From the NCBI RefSeq assembly GCF_000013665.1, contig NC_007912.1, positions 3,775,501-3,839,500 of the forward strand: a stretch of DNA of 64,000 nucleotides. The letters run 5' to 3'. This DNA comes from Saccharophagus degradans 2-40 (GTDB lineage Bacteria; Pseudomonadota; Gammaproteobacteria; Pseudomonadales; Cellvibrionaceae). This document shows positions 9,433 through 19,800 of the stretch, piece after piece; position 1 is the first letter of the stretch; every line of letters begins with the position of its first letter. A program made the translations under genes and the position numbers. Under the pieces are notes generated by a model. That model made no database searches. It was given only the letters and a program-made list of their open reading frames with translations, and was not told where the DNA came from.

Positions 9433-10401
9433 CTATTTTAATCTAACTACAAGTTTTCCTTTATGCTTACCCGCACCGAAGTAGCTAATAGCCTGCGGCA
9501 CTGCACTTAAACTTTCTCTAAGTTCCACCACTGGCACTAGTTTTTTAGCTAAATACCATTCGCAAATAGTGGCTAAATCTTTATTTGTTTTTAAAGCGAC
9601 AATAGACACACGCTTGTTGGTAAAAAGGGCAACCCAAGGTTTAAGCAGCAACAATTGAATTAGGCGCATAACACTCCCTCCCACTGTCACATATCGACCA
9701 TTAGGAGCGAGCACCTTAAGATAGCGAAAAACACCTCGATTAGTTTTCGTATCAAGAATTAGGTCGTACTGAGCCGGCTGCCGAGTAAAGTCTATACTCT
9801 GGTAATCCAATGCCTCATCAAAGCCGTTTTGTTTTAGCATTGCAAGTTTATGAGCCGCATCTACAGCCGTAACATGTGCATCATAGAATTTTGCGATATT
9901 TAACCCGTACGCTCCAACGCCTCCACCGGCGCCGTTAATAAGTACTTTCTCGCCGCAAGCTAAATTGCCTACATCCACTAAGCCCTGCAGTGCTAAGCAC
10001 GCCGCATGAGAGATTGCGGCCGCATCTTCGTATTTCATTTGGCTTGGTTTTAGAAACAACGCGTTTTCATCAGCGCTCACATACTCGGCGAAACCACCAA
10101 AACCACATTCCGATAGATCACCAAATACAGTATCACCAACTTTAAAATTTTTTACGTTTACACCACACTCAACAACCTCCCCTGCTATTTCCATTCCTGG
10201 GATAGGTGTTTTAGGTTTAAACAAACCGAACATAAGCCTATAGACCAGAGGTTTACCACTAACCATACACCAATCATAATCGTTAATGGCAACAGCCTGT
10301 ACCCTCACCAGTACTTGATTGGCCGCTGGGCTTGGCGTTTCTATCTCTCTTAATTCAAGCTCATCGGCAGAGCCATATTTGGTTTGAACAATCGCTCTCA
10401 T
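9433..10401 (-). CDS. NAD(P)-dependent MDR-family oxidoreductase (quinone reductase-like)
   Basis: 322 residues of the medium-chain dehydrogenase/reductase superfamily. The N-terminal GroES-like half contains PGMEIAGEV, and the Rossmann half has the nucleotide loop NGAGGGVGAYGLNIAK. The GHE zinc-site motif of classical zinc alcohol dehydrogenases is absent, which fits the zinc-free quinone oxidoreductase branch. The substrate cannot be deduced. It ends close to the convergent regulator gene on the other strand. Confidence 0.88.
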   Translation of the reverse strand: MRAIVQTKYGSADELELREIETPSPAANQVLVRVQAVAINDYDWCMVSGKPLVYRLMFGLFKPKTPIPGMEIAGEVVECGVNVKNFKVGDTVFGDLSECGFGGFAEYVSADENALFLKPSQMKYEDAAAISHAACLALQGLVDVGNLACGEKVLINGAGGGVGAYGLNIAKFYDAHVTAVDAAHKLAMLKQNGFDEALDYQSIDFTRQPAQYDLILDTKTNRGVFRYLKVLAPNGRYVTVGGSVMRLIQLLLLKPWVALFTNKRVSIVALKTNKDLATICEWYLAKKLVPVVELRESLSAVPQAISYFGAGKHKGKLVVRLK

Positions 10402-10486
10402 CTTTTATAGCTCCTATAGCTCCCTCAAAGTAGAGCGGTAGTAGAGTATTTACAACCAATAATATATAGCCTGCTAAAGGGCATTA

Positions 10487-11122
10487 TTAAATATAAGCCG
10501 TTAAATCTGTCCCCTCAGAACTACTCACAGCCATTACCGCCTCTCGCTTCGCCAGCATTCGCAAATAGCCACCTAAATGCTTATAGCCAAGTGGTGGTTT
10601 ATTAAAACCGCTTGCCCAGTGCGCCAACATAAATAAAAAGTAGTCGCATACAGTTAGGCTACTGCCCACTAAATACTCTTTACCTTCTAGCTTACTATCT
10701 ATAAAGGCAAACATATCTGTTACACGCGCTTCTTGCGCTTGCTTAATGGCTGCAGTGTTATCGCTGGTGGTGTGTTTTTGCGGGTAGAAATAAACCATTA
10801 ATTCTGGCTGCACGGTAGAATTCAGATAAAACAGCCATTGGTAAAATAGCGCTCTGTTCGGGCTAGCCACTTCGGGAATTAAGCCAGCTTGGGGATGCTT
10901 TTCACAAAGGTGTAAACAAATTGCCGCACTTTCGTGCATAACCAAATCGCCATCCACTAACGTAGGAATGCGCCCAGTAGGGTTAAGCTGCATATAAGCC
11001 ATGGTTTTTTGCTGCTCACGCTTTCTATCTACCAGCTCCAACTCAAACGCCACACCCATTTCCTTTAGCACCATATGGGGCGCCCAACTGGCATTTCTTG
11101 GGTAGTAAAACAATTTATACAT
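10487..11122 (-). CDS. Glutathione S-transferase family protein
   Basis: 211 residues with a thioredoxin-like N-terminal GST domain: the cis-proline region NPTGRIPTLV and the glutathione gamma-glutamyl contact ESAAI. The C-terminal half is all-helical. It probably conjugates glutathione to electrophiles in the cytosol. Length and motif spacing are normal for cytosolic GSTs. It shares strand with the genes on both sides but has its own 85-bp upstream gap. Confidence 0.92.
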   Translation of the reverse strand: MYKLFYYPRNASWAPHMVLKEMGVAFELELVDRKREQQKTMAYMQLNPTGRIPTLVDGDLVMHESAAICLHLCEKHPQAGLIPEVASPNRALFYQWLFYLNSTVQPELMVYFYPQKHTTSDNTAAIKQAQEARVTDMFAFIDSKLEGKEYLVGSSLTVCDYFLFMLAHWASGFNKPPLGYKHLGGYLRMLAKREAVMAVSSSEGTDLTAYI

Positions 11123-11172
11123 AGGTCGCTCACTCTTGCCTTACAACAATTAGTTAACCCAGTATATCGCCG

Positions 11173-11664
11173 CTACAACCGGCCGCCGAAGCGCAGAGCT
11201 ATAGTTTGCGATGTAGAGCGTATTGAATGCAAAATATAGCGCGTAGCTTTAGGAGTTGGAACGACAGCTTTGTTAAGTGCATACCCCACAACCGGTGGCG
11301 TAATAATACTGAATATAAAAAGCGCATTTTGAGGGAAGCTCAATAGCCCGGCTAAGAATAGATACGCCATATGCACGCCATCTATCGAGAAATATGTAAA
11401 GTAAAAAAATGATATCGCGCAAGCCCAACCTAATCGATGCGTATTTAGACCAATAAAAAATGTATTGGCTACCAGAAGCAGCAACAGTGAAAAGAGAAAA
11501 ACCCCGCTAGTCTCAGCGAATGTAACAATAGGCCTAGCAAGTTCATACTTCCAAGGCACAAGCTCCATATACATACCTCGATATAACTGAACGAAAAATA
11601 TCGCCAGAATTACATATATAAGCGTGTATATAACACTTCCTATACAGTGATATAGCTTGTTCAT
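11173..11664 (-). CDS. Hypothetical inner-membrane protein
   Basis: 163 residues with about four transmembrane helices (near residues 10-28, 50-72, 80-105 and 115-135) and a basic C-terminal tail. I do not recognise a family. It starts 23 bp downstream of the PepSY-like gene, so the two are probably co-transcribed and may work together at the membrane. Confidence 0.65.
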   Translation of the reverse strand: MNKLYHCIGSVIYTLIYVILAIFFVQLYRGMYMELVPWKYELARPIVTFAETSGVFLFSLLLLLVANTFFIGLNTHRLGWACAISFFYFTYFSIDGVHMAYLFLAGLLSFPQNALFIFSIITPPVVGYALNKAVVPTPKATRYILHSIRSTSQTIALRFGGRL

Positions 11665-11687
11665 CTCTTTACACTCTTAACATAGGG

Positions 11688-12296
11688 CTAAACCCTTTTA
11701 CGACCGCGAAAAAATAAAATTGCACCATAAAAAACAAGCAAAAATAGCCCCACCAAACCAACAACCCCTAGCACGGTATTGGCTTGTTTATTACCAAGCC
11801 ACTGCAAGTAGTGAATTTTATAAAGCGTATTAATAAGCGCAGTATCGCGCCCCTTTTGTCGAATGCTTAAGGTTTGCCAATCTAAACTTAGCTCGATACC
11901 TGTTGACGTAATATAAACACCATTCGTCATACTTTCTAGGGTGCCGTAGCGCTGAGGGTTGTGGCTAACTGCATCAAGCAACAGTTTGTTGGCATTAAGC
12001 TCAGAGGGCGCAGGCATAGGGTTTAAGCTACCGGGATCTAAATGCGCCCACCCATCAGCTGCTTTAACCAATAAGTGCTCGCCAAGAATAGTTTTTACCA
12101 ACCGCACTTCAAACCAATCCGGCTTGGTAGGTAACGTTCGCTCACTTAATGCATAATACTTTGGCGATAATTGTTCGTAGGCTGCGGCATAACCTGGCTT
12201 AATCAAAAAAACCATACCTGTCACTAACCAGCCCACTAGCGGCAGTATGAGCACCATACCCATTACGCGATGTATTTTTCTCGTTTTCAAGCTCAC
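11688..12296 (-). CDS. PepSY-like two-helix membrane protein
   Basis: 202 residues. The N-terminus (TRKIHRVMGMVLILPLVGWLV) and a C-terminal helix followed by RGRKRV bracket a soluble region of about 130 residues facing the periplasm. The arrangement, the His-containing first helix, and a second HYLQWLG segment before the last helix resemble PepSY-associated membrane proteins, which are often near iron or redox functions. The family call is tentative. The TlpA-like thioredoxin gene upstream is on the same strand. Confidence 0.65.
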   Translation of the reverse strand: MSLKTRKIHRVMGMVLILPLVGWLVTGMVFLIKPGYAAAYEQLSPKYYALSERTLPTKPDWFEVRLVKTILGEHLLVKAADGWAHLDPGSLNPMPAPSELNANKLLLDAVSHNPQRYGTLESMTNGVYITSTGIELSLDWQTLSIRQKGRDTALINTLYKIHYLQWLGNKQANTVLGVVGLVGLFLLVFYGAILFFRGRKRV

Positions 12297-12431
12297 TCTT
12301 TATGCTATCTGCATACTATCTGTATGTTATGTGCATGTTATGTTTTGCGTCATGCGTTAAGTTTTGCGCGTTACACGCCGGTTTAACTTTTTAAATATTT
12401 AAGCTATTTGAAATTTTTAAACCATTAGTTA

Positions 12432-12932
12432 TTAGCTTTCACTTAACGCTAAATTAATTTCATCCACAAAACCCGGTAGCGATGCTTCGCTATAGCCAAC
12501 ATGCACCGCTCTTATCTTGCCATCTTTGCCTATAATCACCATATGCGGAATAGCTTCTACGCCGTATTTTTTTGCTACACGGCCTTTGTGGTCATAGCCT
12601 AAAATTAGGGGGTAATCGGCAAGCTCTTTCGCTATGGCTTTGTACAGCTTTCTAGATTCTTTGTAAGTAACCGCAATTACCTGCAACTTATCGGTACCGA
12701 GCTTCTTTTGAACCCCACTTAACACTGGCAACTCACGCATACAGGGGCCACACCAAGTAGCCCAAAAAGTAACAATTACCACTTTATTTTGATAGGCGCT
12801 TAACTCGATTACATCGCCGTTATTATCGCGCCCCAATACACCATAGGGCATTTCACCCACTGCTGGGGCTGCGTTAATTGAGCACGCGTAGAGTAAACCA
12901 AACAACCACACTATTTTTTTACAATATTCCAT
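12432..12932 (-). CDS. TlpA/ResA-like periplasmic thiol-disulfide oxidoreductase
   Basis: A 166-residue exported thioredoxin-fold protein with the redox motif WATWCGPC and the cis-Pro segment AIPHMVII. A signal peptide (MEYCKKIVWLF...SINA-AP) precedes the domain. The open frame starts eight codons earlier (12956), but the ATG at 12932 has an AGGAT ribosome site 6 nt upstream and gives a clean signal peptide, so I chose it. It probably reduces periplasmic disulfides, for example in cytochrome maturation or in a neighbouring membrane protein; the partner is not shown. Confidence 0.9.
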   Translation of the reverse strand: MEYCKKIVWLFGLLYACSINAAPAVGEMPYGVLGRDNNGDVIELSAYQNKVVIVTFWATWCGPCMRELPVLSGVQKKLGTDKLQVIAVTYKESRKLYKAIAKELADYPLILGYDHKGRVAKKYGVEAIPHMVIIGKDGKIRAVHVGYSEASLPGFVDEINLALSES

Positions 12933-12999
12933 ATCTTTATCCTTAAATTTATCCATTTACTATCAAGTGAGAGCAGTATGTATTTGACTAATTTAACCC

Positions 13000-13515
13000 T
13001 CAATGGGCGTTCAAGTACGTAGCTATTTCTGGCTTAAGCTCAACCAACACTTTTACTATAGCTTCAAGTAGTTCTCTACCGTTTAAAGTACCGTCCACAA
13101 TCCATACTTCTCTATCCACTTCTTCTAGTTTATTTACGCCATTCACGGCGCGAATCGCTTCGGCGATTCTATAGCGAAATTTGGACTCCAAAGGCTCGTC
13201 ACATATAAACTCAGCCGCATTAACACACACACTCCATTGATATTCAGGTAAATCCTCGTTTACCGCTGCAATTCCAAATAAATCGATATTATCTGCAGTA
13301 GCTTCCCAGTGCGCCAAAATGCCGTCGTCGACCTGATCAACTTGTTTAATTTCAATACCGTATTCTTCTAAATTCAAACTATCCCCCAAACACCTAATAA
13401 AAGTAGTTTTTTCGCCCCTTAATAGCAATACAACGGGCCACGCATAATCCCCCAACAGTCTAGTTCGGTTGAGAGGAGCTACGAACAACGCTTTGTTTTT
13501 AGCAGCGTATCCCAA
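13000..13515 (-). CDS. Hypothetical protein coupled to the fatty-acid hydroxylase gene
   Basis: 171 residues, soluble, acidic, with no signal peptide and no family I recognise. The only in-frame start is a TTG (13515) lying inside the last codons of the upstream hydroxylase gene (37-bp overlap), so translation would depend on coupling. There is no internal Met. The uninterrupted frame and ordinary composition support a real gene, but the start is uncertain. Confidence 0.55.
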   Translation of the reverse strand: MGYAAKNKALFVAPLNRTRLLGDYAWPVVLLLRGEKTTFIRCLGDSLNLEEYGIEIKQVDQVDDGILAHWEATADNIDLFGIAAVNEDLPEYQWSVCVNAAEFICDEPLESKFRYRIAEAIRAVNGVNKLEEVDREVWIVDGTLNGRELLEAIVKVLVELKPEIATYLNAH

Positions 13516-14198
13516 TACTTGTTAACAAACCCAAAATTTACGCTACCGCGCGAATGGTGAAGCTGGTGATAAAGCATATAACCACTAAAGCGGCCGTTTG
13601 CGAATTGATAATTGGAATGCAGTGTTATGGTAAACACCATTCCCATAATATGCAGAACAAAAGCCACCCCCAAGCTTAATGGGAATATAGCCATAAAAAT
13701 GGGTGCGCTAATTGCTATTAATGTTGCCTCTACGGGGTGCACGCTATATGCGCTCCACGGGGTTACTCTTACCGACCAATGATGCACTGCGTGATACTTA
13801 CTAAAATGCTTAGTATGTAATAGGCGGTGTACAAAGTAAGAGTAGGTTTCGTAATAAACAGAAAATACCAATACTTGCCAAACAAAATTAAAAACAGTGT
13901 TAGGCCAAAGGTCGCTATAAAGTTCGCGAGTAAATAAACTGCCAACCGCGAAAATTAAACAAGATATGGCTCCGTACTTCATCTCACGCTGTTTTTGATT
14001 CGCCTTTAAAGGACGAGTATCAATATAAGCCCCGCTCTTCAATTCTTTCGAAAACCAAAGTGAGAGCTTATCCACTGAGTATGCGGCAGTGAAAAATACC
14101 AGCAGGTTTACCAACGCAGACATAGCAAGAGCGATGTACCACGCAGTATCCACCCAAAAGTTGAGTAGCCCGTTAATGCTAGTAACTATATATTCCAC
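13479..14198 (-). CDS. Sterol desaturase / fatty acid hydroxylase superfamily protein
   Basis: 239 residues with four membrane helices and the diiron histidine clusters of the family: HRLLHTKH, HAVHH and HQLHH, plus an isolated His (TLHSNYQ). It should hydroxylate or desaturate a lipid in the inner membrane using O2. The start is a GTG (14198) with an AGGTGG purine stretch close by, so the exact start is uncertain. A 13-bp tandem repeat occupies its leader. Confidence 0.88.
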   Translation of the reverse strand: MEYIVTSINGLLNFWVDTAWYIALAMSALVNLLVFFTAAYSVDKLSLWFSKELKSGAYIDTRPLKANQKQREMKYGAISCLIFAVGSLFTRELYSDLWPNTVFNFVWQVLVFSVYYETYSYFVHRLLHTKHFSKYHAVHHWSVRVTPWSAYSVHPVEATLIAISAPIFMAIFPLSLGVAFVLHIMGMVFTITLHSNYQFANGRFSGYMLYHQLHHSRGSVNFGFVNKYWDTLLKTKRCS

Positions 14199-14256
14199 CT
14201 ATATGTTCCAACTAAATATTCCAACTATCCAATTCCAACAATCAATTCCAATTAAA
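14191..14256. repeat. 13-bp tandem repeat (five units) in the hydroxylase leader
   Basis: Five imperfect units with a TTCCA core: 14191-14203, 14204-14216, 14217-14230 (14 nt), 14231-14243 and 14244-14256. The core spacing is 13, 13, 14 and 13 bp. The array overlaps the GTG start region and the 5' leader of the minus-strand hydroxylase gene. Confidence 0.8.
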
Positions 14257-14487
14257 AGCGGTTCTGCGGGGTAGTGTATTGCAATCGTTTCAATGCTGCG
14301 ACACCAAACTAGCTTTGTACTTAGCTACACACGCCCCCCATTACAGCCACAAAATAGTCAAACGAACCTTAAGATGCACAAAACATACTCAAAATAAGGT
14401 TTTTAACGCCAGAAAAGCGTGTTATGGTAGCAGAACGGAAAACAACCTAAGCTGTCATACCAATAAAATAACTATAAAGGCGATCTT

Positions 14488-16491
14488 ATGAAGAACCTTA
14501 TCCGCTGTAATGCATTGCTTGCGGCATTTGCACTTACCCCATCGTTAGCCCTAGGCACAACTTATACAGTAGACACAGTCACAGAGCTTAAAACACGACT
14601 AGAAAATGCCAATAACGGCGACATTATTAGAATTGACGGTAATGGCGGCAATAATGGCGTTTATAGCTATTCGGGAAGCACCTACACTATTTACACCACC
14701 GATGGGTGGACAAACCTTGCCCCAATGTTTCTTATTCGCGATGCAGCCAATGTCACCATAGAAGCACTTAACGCTGCGAAAAAGCCAATACTGAAAGGTA
14801 AAGATTACACAGACAAATATGTGTTTTACGGCCAGAAGGTACCTGGGCTAACCATTAAAAATATTAAATTTACCGATGCCCGTAAAGGCGTGGTGATAGA
14901 TAGGTCGAACAATATCACCTTTGAAAATAACGAAATTTTTGAAATTGGCGAAGAAGGTTTCCACCTGCGCGACGGTAGCGACAACGCCATCATTCGCAAT
15001 AACCATATTCACGATACGGGCTTGGTAAAAGTTGATCGCGGTGAAGCTATTTACATATGCAACGATCGCAAAATGTGGAACCCCTACTATCAACCCAACC
15101 CAGTAGAAGAAAACTACCAACAAAATTGCGATAACGCACATATTTACAACAATACTATTGGCCCGAATATTGGTAACAACGGTATAGACGTTAAAGAGGG
15201 CACTGTTGGTGTGTATGTTGAAAACAATACGTTTAACATGGCTTGGACACGCAGCGAGCTAACCAGCACCAGTGCCTCCGCCCACCCAAACGTTGTAATA
15301 CACTTTAAAGGCACAGAAGGTGTAGCCACCGGCAATACCTTTAACTTTGCCAACGCGCCTTCTTCTTTGTTTCGCGCAATAAGTGTAGACAGGCAACTTG
15401 ATGACGACCCCGCGCTAAATTTGATTCACGGCTACAACAACTGGGCAGTTAATAATACGCTTAATAATGCTCGGTCTGGCGATTATGTTTTCCACGCCGC
15501 GAGTGATGGTGGGGCAACTTACGGCTGTAACAACGGCGCGCCAGATTACGCCCCCAATCCCAAGTCTGATCGTATTTACAATTCTGTAAGCGGCGCCGGT
15601 TGTACACCGCCTACTGCCCCCACAAGTGGAAGTTCATCGTCATCATCTGGGTCTTCTAGCAGCACATCGTCAAGCAGTAGCTCGTCGTCTTCTAGCAGCT
15701 CGAGTAGTTCATCTAGCTCATCGTCGTCTAGCAGTTCGTCAAGTAGTGGCGGCTCATCTAGCGGTGGCAATGTGGGCAAAGAATATAATTGGAATAACGG
15801 CGCAGAAAGCACCGCGTTTAAACACGTTTCGCAAAACGTTGCTAACGGCGTAATAACGCTAACCCTAAGCGCCGACAACAACGACCCCTATATGCGCATG
15901 TACAGCACCAATATAAATGCCGATGTGTACACGCATATTGAAATGCGCGTAAAAAATAATACACCCGGTACAGCATGGCGCATGTATTTCGACCCAGCAG
16001 GCTCAGCTGGTGAAGGCGGGAACTCGGTAAGCTTTACAGTTAACAGCAATAACACTTGGCAAACAGTAACTATAGATATGACTGCAGATGCCGACTGGCA
16101 AGGCACCATAGACCGGATTCGTTTAGACCCGCAAGGTTATGTAAATGGCACCATAGACATAGATTACATTAAAGTAATCTCACCTAGCGGAGGCAATAAC
16201 GGCGGCCAAACACACTGTATTAGTTATAGTGGCACCAGCTTAACCGAACTTACTTTAAACGATGCGAGTTGTATTACAGTGGCTGACGGTTTAACAAACA
16301 AAGAAATATCCATTGCCGATAGCGATGCAAATAGCTCGTGCGATATTCGCGGCAGTGCTAGCTCTAAAGACGGCACTGGCTACCATGTAATAGATGGCAA
16401 TTGGGAGAAAATAAGCGGTGGCTGGACTGGCACCGCTATTCAGTTCGATGTAAGCAATAACTGTAAATACCTAAAGCTACGGGTTAGGTAA
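14488..16491 (+). CDS. Secreted right-handed beta-helix protein with polyserine linker and C-terminal binding modules
   Basis: 667 residues. It has a signal peptide (cleavage near ALG-TT, ~residue 23) and a parallel beta-helix domain (~24-375) of the polysaccharide-lyase type, with Asn-rich rungs such as NITFENNEIF and RNNHIHDTG. A polyserine linker (~380-427) follows, then a beta-sandwich of ~130 residues likely to be a carbohydrate-binding module (it ends ...TIDIDYIKV), and a Cys-containing C-terminal domain of ~85 residues I do not recognise. Similar helices occur in PL6-type and other lyases; the exact family and substrate are not clear. The AAAGGCG ribosome site and hydrophobic leader fix the start. 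A symmetric hairpin follows the stop. Confidence 0.85.
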   Translation: MKNLIRCNALLAAFALTPSLALGTTYTVDTVTELKTRLENANNGDIIRIDGNGGNNGVYSYSGSTYTIYTTDGWTNLAPMFLIRDAANVTIEALNAAKKPILKGKDYTDKYVFYGQKVPGLTIKNIKFTDARKGVVIDRSNNITFENNEIFEIGEEGFHLRDGSDNAIIRNNHIHDTGLVKVDRGEAIYICNDRKMWNPYYQPNPVEENYQQNCDNAHIYNNTIGPNIGNNGIDVKEGTVGVYVENNTFNMAWTRSELTSTSASAHPNVVIHFKGTEGVATGNTFNFANAPSSLFRAISVDRQLDDDPALNLIHGYNNWAVNNTLNNARSGDYVFHAASDGGATYGCNNGAPDYAPNPKSDRIYNSVSGAGCTPPTAPTSGSSSSSSGSSSSTSSSSSSSSSSSSSSSSSSSSSSSSSSSGGSSSGGNVGKEYNWNNGAESTAFKHVSQNVANGVITLTLSADNNDPYMRMYSTNINADVYTHIEMRVKNNTPGTAWRMYFDPAGSAGEGGNSVSFTVNSNNTWQTVTIDMTADADWQGTIDRIRLDPQGYVNGTIDIDYIKVISPSGGNNGGQTHCISYSGTSLTELTLNDASCITVADGLTNKEISIADSDANSSCDIRGSASSKDGTGYHVIDGNWEKISGGWTGTAIQFDVSNNCKYLKLRVR

Positions 16492-16528
16492 AACCATAGC
16501 AATTGAGGTAACACCATTACTAAAACTT

Positions 16529-16550
16529 AAACCCCGCTTAGGAGGGGTTT
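16529..16550. terminator. Symmetric hairpin between convergent genes
   Basis: AAACCCC (16529-16535) pairs with GGGGTTT (16544-16550) around an 8-nt loop. T-rich sequence on both sides is modest (TTTAAT on plus, TTTAAG then TTTT on minus). It could terminate the plus-strand beta-helix gene and the convergent minus-strand gene at 16801. The rest of the 309-bp gap (16492-16800) shows nothing I recognise. Confidence 0.6.
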
Positions 16551-16800
16551 AATACTCTCAGAAAGCCAACGTAGTAATATCAACTGATTACGATTTATTA
16601 AGCTTAAGCAACGAAGCAGCAGAGTAAGCAGAACTCCTACCAGATTAGCCTGAGCTATTTATATGATTTGTGCAGTTAGCGGCAAAGCAAGCACTTTTAT
16701 TAATCGCAATAAGACGAAAAGAGATTACCTGTGCTAAAAATAAAAACTGTTCAATCTCATTCATTGTTTAACGAAATCCCCTGCCTTGCCAATCCAATAA

Positions 16801-19800
16801 TCAATCTAACGTTTCTTCATTATTTATCGATTCCGCCACTTGCTTGGTAACACTTTCGTGCCTAAAAACAATGCGATCCACTTTAAATAATTTGGAGCGA
16901 CCAGACATGGTAAAGGTATAGGTTTCGCCTGCTTTTAAATTGTAAACAACCGGCCATTTAGCGTGATCCCTATCTAAGCGGTTACCTGTTGCCCACACAA
17001 AACGGTTATCTGCCCCGCCAAAATATTTTGAATCGGTTGTTAAATAATTTAATGGCGTTTCGGCGGCGCCGCTTTCAAAATCCCCTTCTAAGCGGATAAA
17101 TGCATCGTTAGCCACATCGGTGCGATCACCAATGGTTTCGCGCGCGCAACGTAAATGCAAATAATAGTTGCCAGCCGTATTAACGGTAAACTGATAAGTT
17201 AATGGCGACTTCGCAGGGCCGTTAGTCACTTCGTTGCCATTGAATTGAATATAGCCATCCCCCGTGTAGCCATCTACCTCGGTTAGCTGCTGCCACAGGT
17301 CTAAATGGCTAGGCGTATTTTCTGCTTCCATTACCACTAGGCCATTATTTTCTACATAGCCGCCGCTCGGTTGCGGAGCATCGGCAATGGGGTATACCAC
17401 TAGCGCCCAATCTAATGTGATTTCATTAGGGGCCACACCCAGCGGTACACTGCCCTGCCCCTGTAAGGTATCGCCTTGGTAGCGTGCTCCGGTACGAGGG
17501 TTAAACCATATCACTTGGTAAACTTTGTTATCGGGCAACGTAATATCGCTAGTACCGCCATCGCGCAAATAAATTACGTATGCTTCACCCTCTTTGGCCA
17601 ACACCCAATCACTATCGGTTTCTGTTACGTCGTTAGCCACCATCAGTGTTTGTAAATCAATATTCAATTCACGCTGTAAAATATCGCGGAAGAATGTAGC
17701 CAAATAGCCACCTTGCAGCCAAAACTCGTCGAACTCACGCAAATCTTCTACCGCTAAATCGTACGCGTGGCCAGCGCCAGGGTTTTTCAAATACCATTCA
17801 AAACCTGCCCCGCCTGACATCACACTGGCCCACATCCAAAATACACGCTGCCTTTTTTCTACGCTTGTGTTAGGTTGCGGTGCGTTTGCGCCAGAGGCCT
17901 CTGTAAACGTCACTACCCATGGGCGGCCAGCGTCGGTAGATTTGTTTAGCCATGTTTTTGCTTTTTCGTACACATTTTCGGTGTTCGACGCAGAATTAGG
18001 GATACCACCATATTGGAAGGTAGGGCCATCAAAATTTTCATCGCCCAGTAACCCCTCGTACAAATCGTGCTCGCCCGGGTAGGTGTGCATTAACACCGCG
18101 TGTTCGTAGGGGTCTGTTTGCTTAAAAAACGCGGCAAAACTTTTTTGCTGGTCTAGCGTATTGCCGTTTTCTTCCCCTAAGTTCCATTGCAATGCGGGGT
18201 GGTGTGCAAAACGCGAGATAAGTTCACGGTAATAAAGTTTTCGCTCTAACCCCAGCTCGCCGCCATTTAGCAGCTGATCGTTTTCTTGCTCTTGCGTAAT
18301 AATGTGAATAAGCATTCCTTTTTGCTGCATAAACTGCAACACGCGTTCCCACTGATCGAGCTTACTCACATCAAAGGTTTTTTCTGTGCCCGTATCGTTG
18401 TAGTTAACCCACGGGTGCGCATCACAACCGTCGCCTTGTACGGTGTTCGCCATGATATAAACACTGTTTACGCCCCGGCCAGATAAATAATTTACCAAAC
18501 CAATTAACGACTTACCCTTGCCGTTATTCCATGTGGGGTCACCAGTTTGCCAGTCGCTTAAATGCGGTTCAAAATCGTGCAATATACCTTTGCAGCTTGA
18601 GGCAGAAAAATATTTTGTAGTGTTATCAAAACCGGAATAACCAAAAATATTTTCAGGGCTATCTAAGCCTGCCTGTATAAATACCGTATTATCTTTGCTA
18701 AAACGCAAATACCGTTCGCCCTGTTTGTGCTGTAACAAACCCCGCGCGCGCATATCCGGTGCAGTAAAGCTGCCTTCCGTTATTGTAAAAGTCCCTTGCT
18801 TACCGTCGAGGCTAGCAACCGGCGTCCCCGCGTTCGCTTCCGCACTTACCGCAATATTATTGCCCGAGCGAAACGAAACGTTGTAGCCCCACTCCCCTGC
18901 GGATGGAGGCATAAAGTAGGCGCGCCAAGTATCTCCCTCTTCTGCCCCCGAATCAGCCGCTTGCGCATCTGCCGCGAAGTGACCGGGTACAACAATACTT
19001 TCTTCGCCCTTGCTGAACGTAACGTTAAAACGATAATCGGTAAAAGTGGCCGCTTCGCTTTCGGCTGCAGCTAAACCATTACACAATAACTCAACACGGT
19101 CATAAGTATGTAGGTCGCCACTTATTTCGCAACTTCCTGTTGCCGGCTCTACCGGCTCCAGAACAACAGGGTCACCATTGGTACACAACTCTAAACTATG
19201 CCACCTACCGCGTGATGTGGCAGAGGTTTCACCTTCAACCACTAAGCCATTGGTCGCGTTGGTGAATTCAACTTGTATCTCATCACCGGTATTAATGGCA
19301 AAAAACTGATTATTCACAACATGAGTTTGCAAACTGTAATCGGCAATCTCTGTTCCATGAATACGGGTATTTTGTACTTGCCCTACAAGCGTGCCATTTA
19401 CCTTTACCGAATATGATGACTCGCCATCAGATTCCTGCATGGTATGGAGTTTAAAAATTACACTCGCAGAATCGCCGCCGTAGGTTTGTATTGCTGCAGC
19501 CGTTGCTAATCGGTCCGCCACTTGCAATGCACTCAAGCCAAGTTTGGTATCTGTTGTGGCGTTAGCAAAACCATTAATACCGCTAAACTGGTCGAAGTTA
19601 ACAGCTTCGATTGCTACGCACGCGCTGGCCTCCACAACATCGTCGTTATCCACAGTCTCACCAGCATCTGGGTCTGGGTCTGAGTCTGGGTCTGGGTCTG
19701 GGTCTGGGTCTGGGTCTGGGTCTGGGTCTGGGTCTGGGTCTGGGTCTGGGTCTGGGTCTGGGTCTGGGTCTGGGTCTGGCAACGAGTCTGGATTGCTATT

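Noticed and set aside
12297-12431. Repeated CTATCTGCATA/TATGTGCATG-like words downstream of the TlpA-like gene
   Set aside because: Short, irregular and AT-rich; no consistent unit or stable hairpin.
14279-14491. 70-residue plus-strand frame before the beta-helix gene
   Set aside because: No ribosome site, odd Cys/His-rich composition, and it covers the promoter region of the downstream gene.
15620-15770. Serine-codon repeat in the beta-helix gene as a microsatellite
   Set aside because: The polyserine codons are mixed (TCA, TCG, AGC, TCT, AGT), so it is a selected linker rather than a slippage repeat; complementary-strand frames are artefacts.
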